Shown here: positions 1 to 6,251 of the stretch, piece after piece
How positions within the stretch are numbered: the first letter of the stretch is position 1
How the letters are laid out: each line of letters opens with the position of its first letter
Source: Eggerthellaceae bacterium UBA5906
GTDB lineage: Bacteria > Actinomycetota > Coriobacteriia > Coriobacteriales > Eggerthellaceae
Assembly: GCA_002431805.1 (NCBI GenBank)
Contig: DJEE01000114.1
Coordinates: forward strand, 1,176-9,218
Direction: 5' to 3'
Length of the DNA: 8,043 nt
Notes under the pieces: generated by a model
Databases searched by the model: none
What the model saw: only the letters and a program-made list of their open reading frames with translations
Told to the model about the DNA's origin: nothing
Made by a program: the position numbers and the translations under genes

Positions 1-10
1 GGGGGGGGGG
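1..10. other. Poly-G run, probable sequencing or contig-edge artefact
   Basis: Ten consecutive G bases open the window and have no relation to the sequence that follows. Terminal poly-G is a known artefact of two-colour sequencing chemistry, so these bases may not be genomic. The -35 region of the promoter just downstream would fall here and therefore cannot be judged. Confidence 0.55.
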
Positions 11-25
11 ATGCTTCAATTCCTT

Positions 26-33
26 GGTATACT
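26..33 (+). promoter_or_regulatory. Extended -10 promoter for the two-component operon
   Basis: TGG-TATACT (TATACT at 28-33) matches an extended -10 element, 5 of 6 to TATAAT with an upstream TG. It would start transcription near position 40, giving a leader of about 55 nt before the GTG at 95. A 7-bp inverted repeat, CAATTCC (17-23) and GGAATTG (78-84), flanks the promoter and could be an operator, but this is inference only. The -35 lies in the suspect poly-G. Confidence 0.4.
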
Positions 34-52
34 TGGAGTTAAGTTATAGCAA

Positions 53-69
53 GGCGGCGCGCTGCCGCC
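53..69 (+). other. Small GC-rich hairpin in the operon leader
   Basis: GGCGGC (53-58) pairs perfectly with GCCGCC (64-69) around a five-base loop. It sits between the -10 and the GGGAG ribosome binding site (84-88), so it would be in the 5' leader. No T-run follows, so it does not look like an attenuator. Confidence 0.35.
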
Positions 70-94
70 GAAAGATGGGAATTGGGAGCAAACG

Positions 95-820
95 GTGGGA
101 ACTTTTCACCTTCTTGCATTAGAAGACAGCATCGAATATCAGGACGTGCTGCGCGACATGCTTGCGCAGTACCCCGCCGCCGACCGTTTGAACATCGACA
201 TCATCTCAAGCACCTCAACGCTTGAGGCGCTACTGGCCTCGGGCGACCACATCGATGTGTTCCTGTGCGACATCAGCCTTGGCGACGGCAAGCCCACCGG
301 CATCGACCTAGTGCGCCGCCATTTTCCCGTCGGCAGCAACACGCAGGTTATCTATATTTCCGGCTACATCGAATACTGCACGCCCGTGTACGAAACCGAG
401 CACACGTATTTCCTGCTTAAGCCCATTAAGCAGGAAGATTTCAACGCCGCGCTTGACAAGGCGCTGCGCAATTTGCAGGGCAACGCGGTGCCGCCGGTGG
501 CCATTCAGCACGGCGGCGCGGTTACCATGGTCAACCCATCCACCATCGAATACGTGGAAAGCGATCGCCGCAAGGTGAAGCTGTACCTCACCTCGGGCGA
601 GGTCATGGAAACGTACGCCACGCTGGGGCAAATGCTCGACATGCTGCCCGACAGCTTTGTGCAGTGCCACAAAAGCTATATCGTGAACATGGCGCACATC
701 TCCGAGCTGCGTACGGCGGGCGTGCTGCTGCATTCGGGCGCCGAAGTGCCGGTAAGCCAACGCCAGCGTAAAGCCATTCGCGACCTGTTCTTCCGTTACG
801 TTGGGCTCAACGCGCAATAG
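95..820 (+). CDS. LytTR-family response regulator (receiver plus LytTR DNA-binding domain)
   Basis: This is a cytoplasmic DNA-binding regulator of the AgrA/LytR type, 241 aa, full length for the family. Residues 1-125 form a receiver with an acidic pocket (E10, D11), phosphoacceptor D59 in FLCDISLGDG, switch Ser89 and conserved Lys109 in FLLKP. Residues 131-235 form a LytTR domain with the hallmark HKSYIVNM (192-199) and GAEVPVSQRQRKAI. The start is GTG at 95, six bases after GGGAG (84-88); translation runs straight into the receiver beta-1 strand, so no other start fits. It is the first gene of an operon with two kinase-like membrane proteins, the first beginning 15 bases after its stop. By family knowledge, phosphorylation of D59 by the kinase should promote binding to paired LytTR boxes. 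Target genes are not known from this window. Receiver residues all look intact, so it should be phosphorylatable. Confidence 0.93.
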   Translation: MGTFHLLALEDSIEYQDVLRDMLAQYPAADRLNIDIISSTSTLEALLASGDHIDVFLCDISLGDGKPTGIDLVRRHFPVGSNTQVIYISGYIEYCTPVYETEHTYFLLKPIKQEDFNAALDKALRNLQGNAVPPVAIQHGGAVTMVNPSTIEYVESDRRKVKLYLTSGEVMETYATLGQMLDMLPDSFVQCHKSYIVNMAHISELRTAGVLLHSGAEVPVSQRQRKAIRDLFFRYVGLNAQ

Positions 821-835
821 CTCGCAAGGCTGGTC

Positions 836-1987
836 GTGATTTCTCCCATACATGTTGTGGCCGCCACTCTGGCGGCATATCTGCTGGTCGTCACGGTGGC
901 GAGCATGCGGCAGCTGCATGGTGCGTTTCTGTGGCAAAAGCTTCTGTGCCTGTTGTTTCCCGTAAGCCAGGCGGCGCTTATCGCGTTTGTGCTGTGGTGC
1001 ATTGTCGCGTACCACGCGCCGGCATGGTTGCTGACTGCCTTGTCGGTTTTAGCTGCGGCGTGCGGGCCGGTTGACGTGCTGCTGTTTCGCGTGCTGGGCG
1101 AAGCGTGCGGGCATTTTGCCGCCGCCGAGCAGGTGCGCGAATTGGAAGACGAGGTGGCCACGCAGGCCATGCTGCGTGAGCGCTCGGCGCACGAACGGCA
1201 AGAGGCAGATGCCATCCGTCGGCGCATTCGGGCGGAACTGAAAGCCGCTGAGCAGAATCTGCTCGAGCGGCATGCGTCTAAGGCGGGGGAGAGCCTCGGG
1301 CGCGCCATCGGCATCATAGGCTCGGCGTCGTCGCGCGCGTGCCAGCATCCTGCGGTCGATTCGCTTATAGACGTGAAGGCGCTCGATGCCAAGCAGGCGG
1401 GTGTGCGTTTTCAAACGCAGCTTAACGTGCCCATTGACCTGGCAATTCCCAGCGTTGAGCTGTGCGCGGTGTTTTCGAACTTGGTTGACAACGCGCTTAA
1501 TGCGTGCCAAGCGGTGCCGCAGGCAAGTCGTTTCGTGAATGTGACAGCCCGCAGATGGGGACGCTATTTTGTGGTGGACGTCGAAAACAGTTGCGCGGAA
1601 AACGGTGCGGCATGCGTGGATGAGTGGGAGCGCAAGGCGGGTGCGAAGGCTCTGTCGAGCGGGCAGCCGGAACTTGTCGGAGAAGCCTGCGAGGCAGCTG
1701 CGAGTAATGCGCCGTCAGCGGAAGTACCTGCGGAAACGGCAACCAACGAGGGCGCTCATCGTGCATTGGCGGCCCTGTCGCGACAGCCATCGAGAGGCTT
1801 TGCGACCGCCACGCGCTCGCTTGCGCCCTCGCGTGCTGTCCCAAACCTTTCGACGCTGCACGGCTGGGGCCAAGGCATCGTTGCCGATATCGCGTCGCGC
1901 CATGATGGACAGTTCACCACGCAGCGCGAAGGTGGGCGTTACACGGCGCGTGTCATCCTTAAAGTCGACGGCGGCGATGCCCAATGA
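836..1987 (+). CDS. GHKL sensor histidine kinase-like protein lacking the phosphoacceptor His
   Basis: Membrane kinase-like protein, 383 aa. Three hydrophobic segments (about 7-24, 36-59, 62-86) lead into a charged coiled region (97-135) and a dimerisation/phosphotransfer-like segment. Next come PAVDSLIDVKAL (172-183) and a GHKL ATPase domain with N-box FSNLVDNALNAC (213-224), DVENSC (248-253) and a G-box-like HGWGQGIV (342-349). The usual RHDxxN His box reads RRRIRA (128-133): ungapped alignment from the shared VD to the next protein puts Arg129 at the His. Its distance to the PxVD motif also suits that position. His120 is a conceivable but out-of-register alternative. The ATP lid is enlarged by a low-complexity Ala/Glu/Ser stretch (about 254-340), and the G-box has Gln where Leu is usual. 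GTG start six bases after AAGG (826-829). The last four bases overlap the next gene. It may phosphorylate that partner instead of itself; this is inference. Confidence 0.85.
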   Translation: MISPIHVVAATLAAYLLVVTVASMRQLHGAFLWQKLLCLLFPVSQAALIAFVLWCIVAYHAPAWLLTALSVLAAACGPVDVLLFRVLGEACGHFAAAEQVRELEDEVATQAMLRERSAHERQEADAIRRRIRAELKAAEQNLLERHASKAGESLGRAIGIIGSASSRACQHPAVDSLIDVKALDAKQAGVRFQTQLNVPIDLAIPSVELCAVFSNLVDNALNACQAVPQASRFVNVTARRWGRYFVVDVENSCAENGAACVDEWERKAGAKALSSGQPELVGEACEAAASNAPSAEVPAETATNEGAHRALAALSRQPSRGFATATRSLAPSRAVPNLSTLHGWGQGIVADIASRHDGQFTTQREGGRYTARVILKVDGGDAQ

Positions 1988-2499
1988 CAGACCTGTTCCT
2001 CGAAGCGCCTCTCGGCGTATGCATTGTGATTGCTGCGGTGGCGCTTGCGGCGTGTGCCCTGGTGGCATGCGTAGTGCGAACGCGGCACCATCGCCGTGCG
2101 TATCGTTTATGGACCCTTGCCTTGTTCCCACTTTTGCAGGTGGCATTTTTGCTGCTGGGCTATTGGACGGTGGTGTGCTATTGCGGTGCCGACATCGTGC
2201 TGCTGCGCATATGCGCCGTTCTAGCTGTGCTGTGCCTGGGGGTGGATGCGGTGGTGCTGCTGTCCATCAGCCGCCTGCGCCGGCGTGCCTGCGACGAAGC
2301 CCGCGCCCAGCTTTTGCGCGAGCAGCTTGACGCGTACCTAAAGGATTACCAGCTTACCGTGGAGAAAATGGAAGCCTCGGCGCGCATGCGCCATGACCTG
2401 CGCAATCAGGTGCAGATCGTAAACGCATTAGCGGAGCGCGGCGAGTTCGACCTAGCGCAGCACCACATAGCCGCCATGCTGCGAGAGCTCAAAAACTAG
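1984..2499 (+). CDS. Membrane protein with intact histidine-kinase His box and no ATPase domain
   Basis: A 171-aa protein with three hydrophobic segments (about 11-32, 44-66, 69-95), a coiled-coil-like linker (97-135) and a His box MRHDLRN (135-141, His137), then one more helix ending at LRELKN-stop. It stops where the dimerisation/phosphotransfer domain of AgrC-type kinases ends, so the whole catalytic ATPase domain is absent. It is a paralogue of the preceding protein: LFPxxQxA, then W..V.Y, then VLA..C..VD align, followed by 49 ungapped residues to His137 against Arg129. The start overlaps the upstream stop as ATGA (1984-1987), implying translational coupling and a fixed ratio. No ATPase remnant is readable in any frame in the 330 bases downstream, so a simple frameshift does not explain the short length. 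Likely role (inference): phosphoacceptor partner of the upstream protein, passing phosphate to D59 of the LytTR regulator. The alternative is a kinase gene truncated by deletion. Confidence 0.82.
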   Translation: MTDLFLEAPLGVCIVIAAVALAACALVACVVRTRHHRRAYRLWTLALFPLLQVAFLLLGYWTVVCYCGADIVLLRICAVLAVLCLGVDAVVLLSISRLRRRACDEARAQLLREQLDAYLKDYQLTVEKMEASARMRHDLRNQVQIVNALAERGEFDLAQHHIAAMLRELKN

Positions 2500-2829
2500 C
2501 GCATCCAGCGCCCGCTCGCAGGGTCCGCTTGCGCGTTCCAGCCGTGTCCCAGCGAAAAATCGCATACGTTTGGATTTTGTTGCCAATATCTGCGCTAACA
2601 GGAAAAGGCGGAACGCTGTGACCTGGGCAAACGTAAACGCTCGCTCGCGAGCCATATGGGCTGGGCGGATTAAAATCCAAACGTATGCGATTTTCGCTCG
2701 CGGGCCTCCGTTCTCCGATGCTTTTTGTCGTTCCTTGTGATGTTGCGTGACCGTAACAGGTGTGTGGTACGCTACCCATCCATTGCAGATAACGGTATTC
2801 GCAAGTAAATCCGCCGAAAGGGGACACCT
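2500..2829. other. Intergenic region without a supported gene
   Basis: The 330 bases separate the kinase operon from the amidohydrolase gene and are more AT-rich than the flanking genes. They contain the large inverted repeat at 2551-2698 and the amidohydrolase ribosome binding site (AAAGGGG, 2817-2823). A 112-codon reading frame crosses the minus strand here but has no ribosome binding site or recognisable motifs. I see no convincing sigma-70 promoter; TTGCAG (2783-2788) and TAAATC, 17 bases apart, is the best weak candidate. Confidence 0.6.
2551..2698. repeat. Long inverted repeat, 27-bp near-perfect arms with 93-nt spacer
   Basis: The left arm (2551-2578) and right arm (2672-2698) are reverse complements over 27 bases with a single extra A in the left arm. 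The shared core is CGCATACGTTTGGATTTT. Each arm is itself bounded by AAAATC and GATTTT. The spacer (2579-2671) holds the palindrome GCTCGCGAGC (2643-2652) and a further TACGTTTGC on the minus strand (2627-2635). No target-site duplication is visible. Possibilities: a non-autonomous mobile-element remnant, a regulatory site, or a transcribed hairpin closing the upstream operon. Confidence 0.85.
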
Positions 2830-4104
2830 ATGACCGCACCCGACGCGCAAAACCCAGCGTATTCGCACGCTCAGGGAACAGCCGCGGGCACTGCCACAGC
2901 ACAACGCGTGCGCCAACTCGGTGCGGCTGCCGAGGCTAACATCATCGCGGCCCGTCGGCTGTTCCATCGTTTTCCCGAAACGTCGGGCAACGAATCTAAC
3001 ACCCAGCGTCTGCTCAGCGAACAGCTCACTGACCTGGGCATTGAACACACATGCCTCGAAAACAACGGCATCATCGCCACCATTCGCGGCACGGCTCCCG
3101 GCGCGTACGGCCCCGACGGCGCGCCCGCGCACCGCGTGGCCCTGCGTGCCGACATGGACGCGCTGCCCGTCACCGAGCAAACGGGTGCAGCGTTCGCGTC
3201 CGAAAACCCCGGCGTTATGCACGCGTGCGGCCATGACGCCCACATGGCCATGATGCTTGGCGCGGCGCGCATCCTGCGCGACGTGTCCGACCAGCTTGCA
3301 GGCGAGGTGCGCATCATCTTCCAGCCCGCTGAGGAAATCTCCATCGGTGCGCTGTCCATGATTGAGGCCGGCGCGCTTGACGGCGTTGACGCCATCTATG
3401 GCGCGCACATTTGGAGCGAGGTTCCCGCCGGCACGGTGTCGTGCGCGCCGGGGCAGCGCATGGCCAACACCGACTGGTTTGCCATCGATATCGAGGGCGT
3501 GAGCGCGCACGGCTCCATGCCGCATAAGGGCGTAGACGCCGTGGTGGTGGGCGCCGAAATGGTTATGGCGCTGCAAGTGCTGGTCAGCCGCGATGTTTCC
3601 CCGTTCGAACCCGTGGTGGTAACCGTGGGTGAGTTCCACGGCGGCGAGGCGCGCAACATCATGGCGGGCCACGCGCGCCTGACGGGCACGGTGCGCACGT
3701 GGTCGCCGCAGATGCGCGCCGAGGTGCCTGACCGCCTTGAGCGCATCGTCAGTCGCAGCGCCGCCGCGCTCGGCGCGAAAGCCACGTTCACGTTCGAGGA
3801 AGGCAACGCCGGTTTGGCGAACGACCCGACATGTGCCGAGGTGGCGCGCCAGGCGGTGCTCGACACGCTCGGGCCGCAGGGCGTGGCCGACTATCGCGGC
3901 ACGCTTTCGGGCGAAGACTTCAGCGAGTACCTGCGCTTCGTGCCGGGCGTGTTCTGCTTCGTGGGCACGCGCAATCCCGAAGTGGGCGCCGATCACCCGC
4001 AACACAGCTGCCACTACACCATCGACGAGTCGGTGCTGGTGGGCGGCAGCATGGTAGCTGCCCAATGGGCCTGCCGCATGCTCGCGCCTGCTTCCGTTTC
4101 GTAA
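2830..4104 (+). CDS. M20D-family metal-dependent amidohydrolase (hippurate/N-acyl-amino-acid hydrolase-like)
   Basis: A cytoplasmic dinuclear metal hydrolase, 424 aa, slightly longer than many relatives because of about 25 polar residues at the start. The family cleaves amide bonds of N-acyl amino acids or similar conjugates (HipO, AmaA, plant IAA-amino-acid hydrolases). All expected metal ligands are visible: Cys133 and His135 in MHACGHDAH, the Glu pair 168-169 in FQPAEE, His193 in YGAHIW and His392 in PQHSCHYTID. RADMDALP (106-113) is the classic family signature, and GVSAHGSMPHKGVDA (223-237) marks the dimerisation-domain boundary. No signal peptide. ATG at 2830 follows AAAGGGG by six bases. 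No partner gene lies beside it and it is separated from both neighbours by non-coding DNA, so it is probably monocistronic. The substrate cannot be decided from sequence. Confidence 0.92.
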   Translation: MTAPDAQNPAYSHAQGTAAGTATAQRVRQLGAAAEANIIAARRLFHRFPETSGNESNTQRLLSEQLTDLGIEHTCLENNGIIATIRGTAPGAYGPDGAPAHRVALRADMDALPVTEQTGAAFASENPGVMHACGHDAHMAMMLGAARILRDVSDQLAGEVRIIFQPAEEISIGALSMIEAGALDGVDAIYGAHIWSEVPAGTVSCAPGQRMANTDWFAIDIEGVSAHGSMPHKGVDAVVVGAEMVMALQVLVSRDVSPFEPVVVTVGEFHGGEARNIMAGHARLTGTVRTWSPQMRAEVPDRLERIVSRSAAALGAKATFTFEEGNAGLANDPTCAEVARQAVLDTLGPQGVADYRGTLSGEDFSEYLRFVPGVFCFVGTRNPEVGADHPQHSCHYTIDESVLVGGSMVAAQWACRMLAPASVS

Positions 4105-4220
4105 GGACGTGCGCAAAGTCGCTGCCAAAAAGCAGCTTCTGGCGCCAACGGCTGCAACATCTGGCTTGCGAACTTATCAAGCCTGAGAATGCTCTTCGTG
4201 CCGCGATATTCGGCAAGCGG

Positions 4221-4226
4221 TATAAT
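4221..4226 (+). promoter_or_regulatory. -10 element of the moeA promoter
   Basis: A perfect TATAAT lies 41 bases upstream of the moeA ATG, in the 163-base gap after the amidohydrolase gene. Transcription would begin around 4233, leaving a short leader before GAAAGGA (4255-4261). No good -35 hexamer is seen at 16-18 bases, so activation or a weak -35 is possible. Confidence 0.55.
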
Positions 4227-4267
4227 GGCCGTCAGTCATTGAAGATAGCGTAACGAAAGGACGTGCC

Positions 4268-5524
4268 ATGCCGGATATGATTTCGGTCGAGCAAGCGCGT
4301 GACCTGGTACTCTCGCATGTTTCCCAGCTGCCTGCGGAAACGGTTCCCATATTGGACGCGGCAGGTCGCGTTGCCGCCGCCGACTTGAAAAGCGATATCG
4401 ACATCTCGCCGTTTGCCCATGCGGCTATGGACGGCTTTGCCATGCGTGCCGCGCAGCTGGCCGGCGCCACCGAGCAGGCGCCGGTTGAGCTTGACGTCAT
4501 CGCGGAAGTTGCCGCGGGCGATACCTACGAAGGCGAAATCGGCGAAGGCCAGTGCGTGCGCATCATGACGGGCGCGCCGCTGCCCGGTGCGGCCGACTCT
4601 GTGGTGAAATACGAGATTACGCGCAACGTTGCCGGCGATGGTCGCCCTGGCAGCCGCGTGGCGTTCAGTGCGCCCACCAAGGAACGCTCCAACGTGCGCG
4701 AGGCGGGCGAGGAAGCGCGCGCCGGCGAGGCCGTTGTGCGCGCCGGTGAGGTTATCAACCCAGCTGGCGTAGGCTTTTTGGCTGGCTGCGGCGTGGTGGA
4801 GGTGCCGTGTCCGCGTCGCCCGCGCGTGGCCATTATCGCCATCGGCTCTGAGCTGGTAGGCCCCACCGAGGTGCCCACCGCCGGCAAAATTCGCAACTCG
4901 AACAGCTACGCGCTGGCCGCTTCGGCGCGTGCTGCGGGTGCTGAGCCCACCATCTTGCCCATTGTTGAAGACTCGCTTGAGTCGCTGAAAGTGGCGGTGC
5001 TTGCGGCCACGGAAACCTACGACTTCGTGGTAACCAGCGGCGGCGCCTCAAACGGCGACTTCGACTTCATCAAGCCGTGCGTGGAGCAAACGGGCGAGCT
5101 GCTCATGACCACCGTAAACATGCGCCCGGGCAAAGCGCAAACGTTCGGCGTGGTAAACGGCACCCCCGTGTTCGGCCTGCCCGGCAACCCCGCTGCGGCG
5201 TATTGCGGCTTTGAAATGCTCATCCGCCCGGCGCTGCGCAAAATGCAGGGCTACACGAACCTCGAGCGCCCGCGCGTGCGTGCTCGTCTTGTGCGCGACA
5301 CGAAGAAAAAAGACTCGCGCCGCATCTACCTGCGTGCCACGCTCACGAAGGACGAAAACGGCGCCTACCAGGTGGAACCTGCGAAAAACCAAAGCTCGGG
5401 CCTGTTCGGCGTCATCCAGCGCAGCAACTGCTTGGCCGTTATGCCCGAAGGCGGCGAAGGTCGCACGGCCGGCAGCGAGCTTGAATGCATCCTGCTTGAC
5501 GTCAGCGAAGACGTGTGCCTGTGA
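4268..5524 (+). CDS. moeA: Molybdopterin molybdenumtransferase MoeA
   Basis: MoeA inserts molybdate into adenylated molybdopterin (MPT-AMP), the last common step of molybdenum cofactor synthesis. The protein has 418 aa, normal for the family. Landmarks in order: HAAMDGFAM (51-59, Asp55 = E. coli Asp59), RIMTGAPLPG (98-107, Thr101 = Thr100), GEE (147-149), AIGSEL (191-196, Glu195 = Glu188), VED (233-235, Asp235 = Asp228), SGGASNGDFD (257-266, Asp266 = Asp259), MRPGKA and GLPGNPAAA. Departures from E. coli: Asp142 becomes Glu149, TGDEL becomes IGSEL, and SGGVSVG becomes SGGASNG. ATG at 4268 follows GAAAGGA by six bases, with TATAAT further upstream. The stop codon lies inside the left arm of a strong hairpin. 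A mogA-type gene for the preceding step follows 218 bases later, supporting the assignment. A role with tungsten is not excluded. Confidence 0.95.
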   Translation: MPDMISVEQARDLVLSHVSQLPAETVPILDAAGRVAAADLKSDIDISPFAHAAMDGFAMRAAQLAGATEQAPVELDVIAEVAAGDTYEGEIGEGQCVRIMTGAPLPGAADSVVKYEITRNVAGDGRPGSRVAFSAPTKERSNVREAGEEARAGEAVVRAGEVINPAGVGFLAGCGVVEVPCPRRPRVAIIAIGSELVGPTEVPTAGKIRNSNSYALAASARAAGAEPTILPIVEDSLESLKVAVLAATETYDFVVTSGGASNGDFDFIKPCVEQTGELLMTTVNMRPGKAQTFGVVNGTPVFGLPGNPAAAYCGFEMLIRPALRKMQGYTNLERPRVRARLVRDTKKKDSRRIYLRATLTKDENGAYQVEPAKNQSSGLFGVIQRSNCLAVMPEGGEGRTAGSELECILLDVSEDVCL

Positions 5525-5560
5525 GTCAAAAGTAACCGGGCTGCTTTTGACTCACGAACT
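5521..5560 (+). repeat. 12-bp-stem hairpin at the moeA stop; copy 1 of a repeated hairpin element
   Basis: GTGAGTCAAAAG (5521-5532) pairs perfectly with CTTTTGACTCAC (5544-5555) around an 11-base loop; the moeA TGA (5522-5524) is in the stem. CGAACT follows. There is no T-run after the stem, so it is not a standard intrinsic terminator, though it could end or stabilise the moeA message. A diverged copy is at 6539-6577, sharing TTTTGACTC, GAACT and GGG in the loop. Confidence 0.8.
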
Positions 5561-5577
5561 ACTGCGGCTCTAGCGTC

Positions 5578-5742
5578 TATAACCGGGACGTAGCTGTTCG
5601 GGTAATCTGGAGCTGGTGTGGCACATTGAGCCGGGACAGTGCGCCGGGTACCGTGTCCCGCGCAGCGAGACGCGCTGGGGCAGCTGCCGGACGCGCTGCC
5701 TCGGCGTTGCACGCAACAATCTCAATCACAAAGGGGAGCATT
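5578..5742 (+). promoter_or_regulatory. Leader upstream of the mogA-like gene, with possible -10 and hairpins
   Basis: TATAAC (5578-5583) is a possible -10 but has no matching -35 at normal spacing. Downstream, CGGGACA (5632-5638) pairs with TGTCCCG (5654-5660), and GGCAGCTGCC (5679-5688) is a perfect palindrome. The region ends with AAGGGGAG (5731-5738) before the ATG at 5743. A leader of about 150 nt is long for a gene of this type, but I could not match it to the conserved segments I remember for the Moco riboswitch. Confidence 0.3.
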
Positions 5743-6246
5743 ATGCACGAACACAACCACAACCACGAGGCGGCGCCACTCACGTTCGCCATTATTACGT
5801 GCTCGGACACGCGCGGCATGAAGCAGGACACCGCCGGCGCGGCGCTTGAGCAGCTTATTGCCGATGCCGGTTGGGAATGCAAAAGCCATGTGGTAGTGAA
5901 AGACGAAGTGCCGCAGATCAGCGCCGCAATTGTGGAAGCGTGCGATACCATTGACGCTGACATCGTGCTTACGTGCGGTGGCAGCGGCCTTTCGCTGCGC
6001 GACGTCACGCCTGAGGCCACGCAGGCCGTGTGCGATCGCAACGTGCCTGGCATCGCCGAGGCCATGCGCGCTCATAGCCTGGCCATCACGCCGTTTGCCA
6101 TGCTGTCCCGCGCGCTGTGCATGCAGCGCGGAACGCACCTGGTGGTGAACCTGCCTGGTAGCGAAAAGGCCGCGCGTGAAAACTGGGACGGCATCGTGGC
6201 TGCGCTGCCGCATGCCGTGAAGATGATGGCCGGCGGCGGACATTAG
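5743..6246 (+). CDS. mogA: Molybdopterin adenylyltransferase, MogA/MoaB family
   Basis: A 167-aa cytoplasmic enzyme expected to adenylate molybdopterin to MPT-AMP, the substrate of MoeA. Family signatures are clear: FAIITCSDTRG (15-25), VVKDE (51-55), LTCGGSGLSLRDVTPEA (76-92, a Ser variant of the usual TGGTG loop), VPGIAEAMR (101-109), AMLSRA (119-124) and VVNLPGS (134-140). Asp54 and Asp87 are the likely counterparts of the two catalytic Asp residues known in E. coli MogA. The start is ATG at 5743, just after AAGGGGAG; an in-frame extension up to a TTG at 5626 has no ribosome binding site and runs through hairpins. The N-terminus is His-rich (His at 2, 4, 6 and 8). MoaB and MogA cannot be separated reliably by eye, so the symbol is less certain than the family. 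A terminator-like hairpin follows closely. Confidence 0.9.
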   Translation: MHEHNHNHEAAPLTFAIITCSDTRGMKQDTAGAALEQLIADAGWECKSHVVVKDEVPQISAAIVEACDTIDADIVLTCGGSGLSLRDVTPEATQAVCDRNVPGIAEAMRAHSLAITPFAMLSRALCMQRGTHLVVNLPGSEKAARENWDGIVAALPHAVKMMAGGGH

Positions 6247-6251
6247 GCGGT

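Noticed and set aside
95..2499. A full agr-type quorum-sensing locus
   Set aside because: The regulator and sensor are AgrA/AgrC-like, but no AgrB protease or AgrD precursor peptide is found in any frame nearby.
2489..2827. A 112-codon minus-strand frame spanning the intergenic region, possibly a signal peptide or small protein
   Set aside because: No ribosome binding site, no hydrophobic leader or family motif, and it runs through both arms of the inverted repeat and over the amidohydrolase RBS.
2500..2829. A frameshifted ATPase domain continuing the short kinase-like protein
   Set aside because: None of the frames downstream shows N-box or G-box motifs, and there is too little space before the next gene.
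2452..4128. A 558-codon minus-strand frame opposite the amidohydrolase gene
   Set aside because: His/Arg/Ala-rich shadow translation of a GC-rich gene; the + strand frame has complete M20 motifs and an RBS.
4121..4136. Terminator after the amidohydrolase gene (GCTGC-CAAAAA-GCAGC)
   Set aside because: The stem is only 5 bp and is followed by just two T, so it is not convincing as an intrinsic terminator.
5626..5742. An extended 206-aa start for the MogA-like protein
   Set aside because: The TTG at 5626 has no ribosome binding site and the extension lies in hairpin-forming leader; the ATG at 5743 has a strong AAGGGGAG and fits family length.
5578..5742. Moco riboswitch
   Set aside because: Position is suggestive but I could not identify the conserved core segments by eye; left as a search to run, not a call.
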